64,000 nucleotides of DNA from Roseitranquillus sp963709765 (GTDB lineage: Bacteria; Pseudomonadota; Alphaproteobacteria; Rhodobacterales; Rhodobacteraceae), in contig CAVPXL010000005.1 in the NCBI GenBank assembly GCA_963709765.1, forward strand, positions 62,001-126,000. The letters are read 5' to 3'. This document shows, piece after piece, positions 56,738-64,000 of the stretch. A model generated the notes under the pieces. It saw nothing but the letters and a program-made list of their open reading frames with translations, made no database searches and was not told the DNA's origin. Both the position numbers and the translations under genes were made by a program. Within the stretch, counting starts at the first letter, position 1. Every line of letters starts with the position of its first letter.

Positions 56738-57985
56738 ATGACCGATGCCCCTCTCGACCTCGCCTTCGCCCGCAGCCAGTTCCCCGGGCTGCACCGTGGC
56801 TGGGTGCTTTTCGACAATGCCGGCGGGTCCCAGACGGTCTCCGGGGCGGTGGACCGGATCGCCGAGTTCCTCCTGGAGCGCGACGTGCAGATCGGCGGCT
56901 CCTACGCGATCTCCCTTGCCGCCGCCGAGGCGCTGCAGGCGGGCCGTGAGGCGGCGCGAGACCTGATGAACGCGGCGCGGCCCGAAGAAATCGTCTTCGG
57001 CCCCTCCACCACGCAGCTGATGATGACGCTCGCAGCCGCCATGCGCGGACAGTTCGAGCCTGGTGACGAGATCGTCCTTTGCCAGGCAGACCACGAGAGC
57101 AATATCGGCCCGTGGGAGCGCCTGGAGGAATTCGGGGTCAGGATCCGCTTCTGGCCGGTCGATGCGAAGACGCAGGCCATCCGCCTTGAGGATCTGGAGC
57201 CGGTGATGGGCCCCCGCACCAAGCTGGTCTGCATCCACCACGTCTCGAACATTCTGGGTGAGATCAATGACATCGCCGAAATCGCCCGCTTCGTGCACGC
57301 GCGCGGCGCCAGGATATGCGTGGACGGGGTGGCCTATGCCCCGCACCGGGCCATCGACGTGCGGGGCTGGGACGTCGATTACTACGTCTTCAGCCTCTAC
57401 AAGACCTACGGTCCGCACACGGCGATCCTCTATGGCCGCTACGACCTGCTGCGCGACCTCGACGGGCAGTATCACTATTTCTACGGCAAGGAGAAAACGC
57501 CCGGAAAGCTCGAGCCGGGCAACCCGAACTACGAGCTGGCCTTCGCGACCACCGGAGTCACGGACTATCTCGAAGAGATCGGCCGACGGGCGGGCGGCAC
57601 CGGCGGGCGCCGGGCCCTGATCGAAGCCGCCTTCACCGCCATCGCGCGCCAGGAGAACGCCCTGACCGACCGCCTTCTGGGATGGCTCGCCACGCGCGAC
57701 GACATCGAGGTGATCGGCTCCGCACGGAACGAGAGCGGCCGCCGCGTGCCGACCATCGCGTTCCGCATTTCCGGTCTCGGCTCGGGCGAGGTTGCGAGCG
57801 CGATGGACGCGCACGGCATCGCCATCCGCTTCGGCGACTTTCACTCGCGCCGCCTGATCGAGGCGCTGGACGAGGACCATGACGAGGGCGTCGTGCGGGT
57901 GTCGCTGGTGCATTACAACACCGTCGAGGAAGTGGATCTGCTCATCGCGGCCCTGTCCGAGATCGCGGCGCGCAGGGCGGCCTGA
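56738..57985 (+). CDS. Cysteine desulfurase-like class V aminotransferase
   Basis: 415 residues of the TIGR01976-type group. FDNAGGSQTVSGAVDRIAEF opens the fold. ADHESNIGPWERLEEFGVRI, CIHHVSNILGEINDI and VDGVAYAPHRAIDV build the PLP site, with the PLP lysine in FSLYKTYGPHTAIL. There is no obvious desulfurase Cys loop, so the reaction may be a different beta-elimination or transamination. As the last gene of the ABC operon (13 bases after the ATPase), it probably degrades the imported amino acid. Confidence 0.87.
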   Translation: MTDAPLDLAFARSQFPGLHRGWVLFDNAGGSQTVSGAVDRIAEFLLERDVQIGGSYAISLAAAEALQAGREAARDLMNAARPEEIVFGPSTTQLMMTLAAAMRGQFEPGDEIVLCQADHESNIGPWERLEEFGVRIRFWPVDAKTQAIRLEDLEPVMGPRTKLVCIHHVSNILGEINDIAEIARFVHARGARICVDGVAYAPHRAIDVRGWDVDYYVFSLYKTYGPHTAILYGRYDLLRDLDGQYHYFYGKEKTPGKLEPGNPNYELAFATTGVTDYLEEIGRRAGGTGGRRALIEAAFTAIARQENALTDRLLGWLATRDDIEVIGSARNESGRRVPTIAFRISGLGSGEVASAMDAHGIAIRFGDFHSRRLIEALDEDHDEGVVRVSLVHYNTVEEVDLLIAALSEIAARRAA

Positions 57986-58317
57986 ACCGGAGGCATCGAT
58001 GACACCGGGGACCGGGAGCCGGTAGGTCGCAACCGGCGTTCGACCGGCCTCCGTGGCCGGGCGCGAAACCGGCGCCGCCTGATCTTCGCACGCGGCGCGC
58101 CCGGGCGACGATCAAGTCGCCGATGATCGCTGCGCAGGCCAGAGGCGTCCCGGAAAGGCAAATGTCGAGGGGCGCTCAGGCCCGGGTGCCATCCCCCGGT
58201 TGCGTGGCATGACCTCGGTGGGGAATGGGAAAGTCACGTTTGAGGCGTGAGTTCTGCAACAATGCCCTGCAAAATGGCCACGGTAGCCCAGGAAATGGCC
58301 ACGAACGGCTTGGAGAT
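57986..58317. other. Region without a supported gene
   Basis: 332 bases with no credible frame. A short direct repeat (AAATGGCCACG) occurs twice near 58272-58302, next to the decayed ATPase fragment, and could be part of an old element end. Confidence 0.35.
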
Positions 58318-58713
58318 TCAGCTGTTCATCTCGTAAATCCAGCGTAGCTGGGATGCATGAGCGGACCGATACCGTCGAGCGACAAAACCAGGGGACGCCG
58401 ACCCTGGCGCTCGGCAAGATGCCTCAAGACCCAGGACTTGCCCACGCCCGGTTTGCCGGTGCTCGTCCGCCACCCCATGGGCGACGAGATGCTTGCGGAA
58501 CGTCGTGGCGAAACTGCGCATCTGTTCGTTGGCGACGCCCTTGAGCGCGACCCGCGCGAGGAACTGACTGCCGCTCTCGGTTTTGCGCGCCCATTCGAGC
58601 ACGTCCTGATAGGGGCCGGAGACCGAATGGCTGGCGCGCGCTGGGTCGCGACCGAGAACAGATGGCGGTCCATCGGCTTCTGAGCGGGTTTCAAGGTCCG
58701 CTTTCCAGAACAT
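58318..58713 (-). pseudogene. Fragment of a P-loop ATPase, probably from a mobile element
   Basis: In one frame there is a plausible helical segment (LEWARKTESGSQFLARVALK, then GVANEQMRSFATTFRKHL). In a second frame a Walker A follows at once (TGKPGVGKSWVLRHLAERQG), then RPLVLSLDGIGPLMHP and a stop. Such TniB/IstB-type ATPases accompany transposases. The rest of the domain is absent, so this is a remnant. The exact family is uncertain. Confidence 0.45.
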
Positions 58714-59094
58714 TGCGGACGCCGATACTTGCTGCGGTGAAGGTCCGGAAGCCGCCCTTCCTCCCGACGGCCTTCGCACGCGCAGCGCATGTTGAGCATC
58801 CGCAGCGGACGGCAGCAAGGTCCCGCGCTCCTGATCACGGGACGGGCGCCTTCGCTGCGCACTGCGCAGATGACCGATGTTCATGCGGCATTGCCGCGAC
58901 CACCGGGTCGGATGAAGGGGCGCTGAGGACCGTCCGGGGCACAGGTGGGCGAGACCTGCGAAATGCCGCTGGAGCTTCATCGAGCATCGCCTGTACCCCA
59001 TGCTCGGCAAATCGAGCAACGCGGGTCACCGGGCGGCTTTCCACGCGACGCACCCGGTGCATCAACCAACCCATTCCATGTATTCACGGAGTCC
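58714..59094. other. Region without a supported gene
   Basis: 381 bases between the ATPase fragment and the 3' end of the glucosidase relic. Only overlapping low-complexity frames are visible. Confidence 0.35.
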
Positions 59095-62000
59095 TCAGAA
59101 CGAGCCGTAGGAACGGCCTGAATAACCCGAGGCGGTCGTCGCATGATTGTTGTTCGCGCCAGTCTGCCACGTCGGGGAGCCAGAACCATCTTCGCGTCGG
59201 CGAATGCACTTCCATTCAACGGCGGTTTCCGGCGGCAGGTCGTCCACGATTCCGGTCCAGATTGGCGCGGACGGACCCGGACCCACGTGCCCGGGTGGAG
59301 GCGAAACGATGTAGTCGAAATAGACGTTCGGCTCCAGCCGGACCGCCTGCAGCGGGGTTCCAGGCTCCCAGCGCCGGCAAACTGCCGACCGCATAGATGC
59401 TCTCTCCGGGCACGGTGAAGCCGCGGTCGCAGACGAAGCTGACCGAGGTCGTCGGCGGGACCGGCGGAGAGAGAGAAGACGAACTCGGAAGCAGCATAGA
59501 CGTCCGAGGGCGGTGACCTGGCCAGGATGAGGTTGCGTCCCGCATCGATCCAGCCGCGCTCCGCCGCGGCGAACGCCTCTGGGGAACGTTCAGCTGGGGC
59601 AGAGCCGCGCCGTCGAACGTGACGCCGGTCGCCTCGGCGTCATCGACCACCATCTCGACAACGACGCTCCTCGAGGCGGCCGCGCCCGGATAAGCGCCTG
59701 CTCCCCCGACGTCCACGGCTGGCGCGATCGTCACCCGGCCGCGACTGCTGCGCGACTCCGGTTCGCCGGTGGTGGTACCGCGGCCGGGCCGTCGGCGTCG
59801 TAGAGGAGGGTCGCCCCGTCGTCTTCGTAGAGCGTGAAGCTCGATGGCGCGTCGGTCAGCGTAGACCCGAAGGACAAGGGTGGAGTCGACGCTGCCATCC
59901 GCGGCGGTGGCCGAACGCGTCCTTGTGTCGTGGCATCGACGGGCATCTTCGGAAGGATCGCCCCCGCCCGAACGAAGGCCGGCAGGCGGAAGATGGCCGT
60001 CGCGGTAGACCGGGACGTCCGCGACGATGTCGCCCTCGCTCTCGACCCACTCGTTGCTGTGATAGTTCGCCCAGCGGCCGGCTGGCAGATAGACGTCGCG
60101 CTCGTATTCGCCGTGCCGGGCGACGATCGGCGACAAGGATGTCGCGGCCGATCAGTTTCTCGTGCCCGATCCGGCGGACGGACGGATCGTCCTGGTAATG
60201 GAATACCAGCGGCGGTGCGACGGGCTCGCCTTCGAGGTGGGCCCGGTAGGCAAGTGAGTAATAGTACGGGATCAGCTCGTAGCGCTGACGGAGGTTGGCG
60301 CGGTTGCTCTCTGCGTCGCCCACGAGATGCGGCGCGGTGGCGTAGGGCGGCGTGGACGACGACGAACTCGTTGTCGGTGTGCGGACGGACGGGCACGTCG
60401 AACCAGGCGCCGTTGGCGAGCCACTGTGTGTAAAGCTCGTCCTGGTAGCCGCGGTAGCTGCCCTGCCTGTCGTTGTAGGGCATCGTCTCGCGACGGAAGC
60501 CGCCGATATCGGCGCCGTAGTAGTCGATGCCCGACATCGACATGTGCATCTGCGCGTTCATGTGCGTCGCGAGCAAAGTCGAGGTTCGCGGCGATGTCGC
60601 CCGACCACATGGCTGCGCCGTAGCGCTGGCTGCCGGCAGCACCGGAGCGGGTGACGATGAACGGGCGCGGATTCGTCGCGCCGAGCGCATTCGTCTCGCC
60701 CTGGTCCGAAACGTAGCCGTCCCAGATCGCGCGGTTCCAGAGCAGGTTATAGAGGTTGTGGATGTCCGGGTGCTCCGTCTTCCCCAACTCCATTCCGTCG
60801 TAGCAGGCGGCAGTGATCGAAGCTTTCCGGCTCGCCGAGGTCCGTCCAGTGCGCAGTGACACCCGAGGTCGCTCAAATTTGCGGCTGCCGGCGGTTCTCG
60901 TCGATCCAGGCGCCGGCTTCGGGGTCGGTCCAGTCGATCATTCGCCCGACGCCCCAGAAGCCCGATACATCCACGACCGGCCGGTCTTGCCGGAGCCGGA
61001 TCGCAGCGGCCGTCCGTCCGCTGGTAGGACGACAGTTCGTCCGGCATCTCCGCGAAAGTGTTTGTCGTGTTCGCGAGGTAGGATTCCTCGATGGCGACGA
61101 GGCCAAGGTGATCGCTCGCGTAATCGGCGATGTGCCCGAGGGGTCCGGAAAACTGTAGGGGTTGTCCGCCAGCCGCGGCTCCTGGTCCCGGTCCCAATCG
61201 AGCCGCCCCATCTCGCTCTCGGACGGGTCGCCAGGGCACGACGCCGCCAAACCAGTTGAGGTCGAGGACGAAGCCGTCGACGGGGAACTGCGCGGCGCGC
61301 AGTCCATCGCGCAGGGCGTCGATCTCGTCCCAGCCGTCGTAGCCGAATTCCGGAAACCCAGAGCCCGAACGCCTTGCGCGGTGGCACCGGGGGCCGTCCG
61401 GCAAGCTCCATGTAGTCCGACCGCAGATCCGGGAGATCGGGTCCCGTCATCACGAAGAAGCGTAGCTGATCGCCGAACATGCGCGCCTGCCACCAATCCG
61501 CGGTGAAATCCCAGCGCTGCTTGTAGACGTTGTCCATCATCAGCGGCGACATTCACGCCGTCGCCGACGAAGTATGCGACCGAAATTTGCACGTTGCCAA
61601 CGGCCGCGTCCTGGAAACCCGCGAACCCATTGTCCAAGCAGGCCCTCTCCCTGGCGAACGCCGAGCGCAGTCCAGTCGCCGTCGGCGCTGCCGGGGTTCT
61701 TGAACTGCTGCCCCAGCCCGTAGACGTGGTCGAGCGCAGCCGGATCAATGTCGATCCCCTTCCATGCACGGTTCAGGTCGACCGGGCAGATCGTCGTCAG
61801 GTACGCCTCCCGGATGAGATCCTCGATACGAATGCAGATGGTCTTCCTCACCGATCTCGACGCGGAGCTCCGGCGTCTCGACTGCCGTCCCGTTCACCGT
61901 CACGGTCTGATGGACCGTGCCATTCCGTCTCCTGCACCATCGGTGAGGTATAGATCGGTCGAGAATGCCGAAGGCCCGTTCGCCGACCGCCGACATCTCG

Positions 62001-62143
62001 AAGTGGAGGAGATCGTCGTCCAGGACCTCGACAACGACGTAGCCGGTGCCGCCCGCAACCTTGGCCCGAACCACCTCCGCCCAAGCGGGCGCGGCCGCCA
62101 ACAGCGTCAGGCCTATGGTGCAGCATCTCGAACGACATAACAT
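59095..62143 (-). pseudogene. Shattered GH31 alpha-glucosidase with C-terminal CBM20 starch-binding domain
   Basis: All parts of one secreted enzyme of about 1000 residues appear in order, but in constantly changing frames. There is a signal peptide (CTIGLTLLAAAPAWAEVV) and a GH31 N-domain with DHVYGLGQQFKNPGSADGDW. The barrel follows: FGYDGWDEIDALRDGLRAAQ, FVLDLNWFGG, DVSGFWGVGRMIDW, nucleophile-like HWTDLGEPESF, acid/base-like GSQRYGAAMWSGD and SGIDYYGADIGGF. Then come RDVYLPAGRWANYHSNEWVE and a CBM20 (VSFVCDRGFTVPGESIYAVG, TAVEWKCIRRREDGSGSPTW). There are at least eight frame changes, so the gene is dead. It was probably a maltodextrin/starch hydrolase. Confidence 0.85.
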
Positions 62144-62517
62144 CCGCGTGCTCCCGCTCTAACTCGCGCAACCATTCTACACCCGCAGAGCGGCGTTGCG
62201 TCGCCCGATTAGCCGCGCCATATTGCGCATTGGGACGACAGAACCCTGCACTCATACTCTTCACATGAATTCCTCGGACTCTTCGCGCTCACCCGCGCGC
62301 CGGCATGCACCGGCTTCGCGCGCTGGTGGTCGACGGCCTCGCGCGAATACGAGCTTGCACCAGTGGTTTTCGCTGCCGTGCCGCAAGTCGGCTGTGAGCC
62401 CGAAATCGACCGAGCAGCCGACGAACCATTGCGCATTGTGGCTTCGGCTGCTGAAAGGCGCCCGGTGCCAAGACCGATCATCCGCAGCGCCGAGAGGGTC
62501 TGCTTCAAGACGCGTTG
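62144..62517. other. Region without a supported gene
   Basis: 374 bases upstream of the glucosidase relic. They may include its former promoter and the end of the IS5-type remnant. No terminal inverted repeat could be identified by eye. Confidence 0.35.
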
Positions 62518-63141
62518 CATGACGGCAACCCCGGTCGCCCTGCGGTGTTCTCGGACGCGGCGATCTGGTTCTGTTGTCGATCGAGGGCCTGTTCAAGCTG
62601 CCGCTCAGTCAGACTGCCGGAATGGTCGCCAGCCTGCTGCGTCTGGCCGGGCTGGCCCGTGCCAGACGACACGACCCTGTGCCGCCGTCAGAAGAACCTG
62701 GCTGTCCAGATCCCGTATCGCCGCGCCGACGGGCCGCTGCACCGGCTCATCGAGAACGCGGCATTGTACCGGCCATCCGTCCGAGGACAATGCCGAATGG
62801 GATCAAGTTCCTCGACGACGGTGAATGGCAGGCCCGCAAGCACGGCGCTCAGGGACGACGCCAATGGCGCAAGGCCCTTTTGGCCATGGATACCGCCACC
62901 TCCGACATCCGAGCGGTGGAGTTCACCCCCAGCCGAGACGGCGACAGCCCGGTCTTGCCGGACCTCCTGGAGCAGATCCCCGAGGACGAAGACATCGGCG
63001 CCGTGACCGCCGACGGTGCCTGTCGGCGAGCGCATCGCCGCCAGTGACCCCGACCGACAAACCGCCGGCATCCACATCCGCATCGCACTGATGAACCGCT
63101 TCAACGCCCTCGGCACCGCCGAGATCGTCCGCGTCGCATGA
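62518..63141 (+). mobile_element. Remnant of an IS5-family insertion sequence transposase
   Basis: Pieces of an IS5-type DDE transposase appear in three frames: HDGNPGRPAVFSDAAIWFC, SIEGLFKLPLSQTAGMVASL, DTTLCRRQKNLAVQIPYRRA, and GIKFLDDGEWQARKHGAQGR with DIRAVEFTPSRDGDSPVLPD and AVTADGA. The C-terminus (ASDPDRQTAGIHIRIALMNR) follows directly. A stretch between the TADGA catalytic region and the C-terminus is deleted, and the N-terminus is missing. The element is inactive. Confidence 0.8.
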
Positions 63142-63319
63142 AGTCAATCGGGTAAGGGGCCGGCACGCCTCAAGCCGTCGTTCCGCAACAACGCCAGTTG
63201 GAGCCCTCTTCGACGGCAGTGACGGGCAAGGCCATTGGGGTGCGGCATGCATCCATACATCGCAAGCATTTGGGAGCTCAAGGTCCCTCGGGATCGGCCT
63301 GCTCAGACGGCGACCTCGC

Positions 63320-63823
63320 TCACTTCGAAGAGACCTTGATCTTTCGACTGGGGTCTTTCGGCTCGCTTTTCGGCATGGTGATGTGAAGCACACCTTTCTT
63401 GAACTCAGCCGTAATCTTTTCCGGGTCGACCGTATCGGGCAGTGCGATCGTTCGGCTGAAACTGCCATAGCTGCGCTCATTCAAGTGCAGGTCTCCGGCA
63501 CCATCATGCGTGATGTTCTTCTCGCCGCGCAGGGTCAGTTGCCTGTTTCTCAATTCAATTTCGACGTCGTCTTCGCTCAAGCCGGGCAGTTCGGCCGTCA
63601 GCTCGATGGCGGTGTCAGTCTCGTGTACATCGATGGCCGGGGACAGGACACCTGTCATGTCGAGCGAAGGTAAACCCGTCCTCTGTGCGGCCGTTGGCAT
63701 CGGAAAAAACGGCGATGCGCTCCCGAAAAACCTGGAGATCATGGATTCCATTTCCCGGTGGAACTGGTCCTGGACTGGATTTCTCGCAGAGTAGAGTTGT
63801 GGCGATTGCTTGCTATCCGGCAT
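63320..63823 (-). CDS. Hsp20/alpha-crystallin family small heat-shock protein
   Basis: 167 residues. The N-terminal arm is QDQFHREMESMISRFFGSA. The alpha-crystallin domain contains PAIDVHETDTAIELTAELPG, then SEDDVEIELRNRQLTLRGEK, NERSYGSFSRTIALPDTVDP and the C-terminal EFKKGVLHITMPKSE. The I-x-I tail is IKV. It is an ATP-independent holdase. I chose the ATG at 63823, with GGAGGAGG upstream. An FNR-type box lies about 76 bp upstream. Confidence 0.93.
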   Translation of the reverse strand: MPDSKQSPQLYSARNPVQDQFHREMESMISRFFGSASPFFPMPTAAQRTGLPSLDMTGVLSPAIDVHETDTAIELTAELPGLSEDDVEIELRNRQLTLRGEKNITHDGAGDLHLNERSYGSFSRTIALPDTVDPEKITAEFKKGVLHITMPKSEPKDPSRKIKVSSK

Positions 63824-63892
63824 TTCCGGTGCCTCCTCCTGTTGCACGAATCTGATGCACATTCAGGGTCGATGAAGCCGCGATGGGGAGCC

Positions 63893-63906
63893 TTGATCTC
63901 GGTCAA
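63893..63906. promoter_or_regulatory. FNR/DNR-type box upstream of hsp20
   Basis: TTGATCTCGGTCAA fits TTGAT-N4-(A/G)TCAA, the pattern of the FNR/FnrL/DNR regulators. Its centre is about 76 bp before the Hsp20 ATG, a reasonable activator position. Nothing else is visible between here and the window end. Confidence 0.55.
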
Positions 63907-64000
63907 AACGCCCGTTCCCTGGTCGCGTCGTGGCAGTATTCGACCGAGGTGGAGCATTGTCCCGCCAGAACCAAATGGGCAGATTGACCTGCCCCGCGAA

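Overview
The window is 64 kb of G+C-rich DNA from an alphaproteobacterium, most likely a member of the Rhodobacteraceae/Paracoccaceae (roseobacter-like). The evidence is the hflK-hflC-DUF2065-degP block, DUF2842 next to purA, the phaR-phaP-phaC/phaZ polyhydroxyalkanoate (PHA) locus, RecJ, class II GlpX, ThyX in place of ThyA, and a GlnA-like gamma-glutamyl ligase cassette. Species cannot be named from the sequence alone.

Layout. 1-16.5 kb is mostly housekeeping: DegP-type protease, HflK/HflC, glutathione reductase, ribose-5-phosphate isomerase, a frame-broken thiamine pyrophosphokinase, PurA, an M42 aminopeptidase, an RhlE-type helicase, SecG, a DUF2235 hydrolase and PyrG. 16.6-21.5 kb is accessory: an orphan lipoprotein, CsbD and DUF3140 stress proteins, YetF and TerB proteins, and a GluR0-like ligand-gated channel. 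21.7-31.9 kb is one long plus-strand unit. It encodes a polar amino-acid-type ABC importer, two glutamine-synthetase-like ligases, a class I glutamine amidotransferase, a DadA/PuuB-type FAD oxidase and a class III aminotransferase. Together these look like import and gamma-glutamylated catabolism of a polyamine or other amine. 32-36.5 kb is the PHA storage locus (repressor, phasin, synthase, depolymerase) with PhaR-like operator repeats. 36.6-42.5 kb holds ExoD, a hydrolase, GNAT, ThrRS, a cold-shock protein and small DUF proteins.

42.6-44.5 kb is an A+T-richer island with an OLD-like ATPase/Toprim nuclease, flanked by two tandem structured repeats that show a compensatory stem change. 44.5-53.3 kb is ThyX, GloA, DUF1194, an EF-hand protein, homoserine dehydrogenase, GlpX, RecJ and tRNA-Glu. 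53.7-58 kb is a second amino-acid ABC operon under a divergent FadR-type regulator, ending in a cysteine-desulfurase-like enzyme. 58-63.2 kb is a gene graveyard: an ATPase fragment, a shattered GH31-CBM20 glucosidase and an IS5-family remnant. An intact Hsp20 follows, with an FNR-type box upstream.

Five otherwise well-conserved genes carry one frameshift each: thiN, one ABC permease, the aminotransferase, phaC and the second substrate-binding protein. Three of them have one extra T (sense strand) in or next to what would be a GANTC (CcrM) site. The other two lie in alternating GC runs. This pattern suggests sequencing error as strongly as real gene loss and should be settled before calling the strain PHA-negative or transport-negative.
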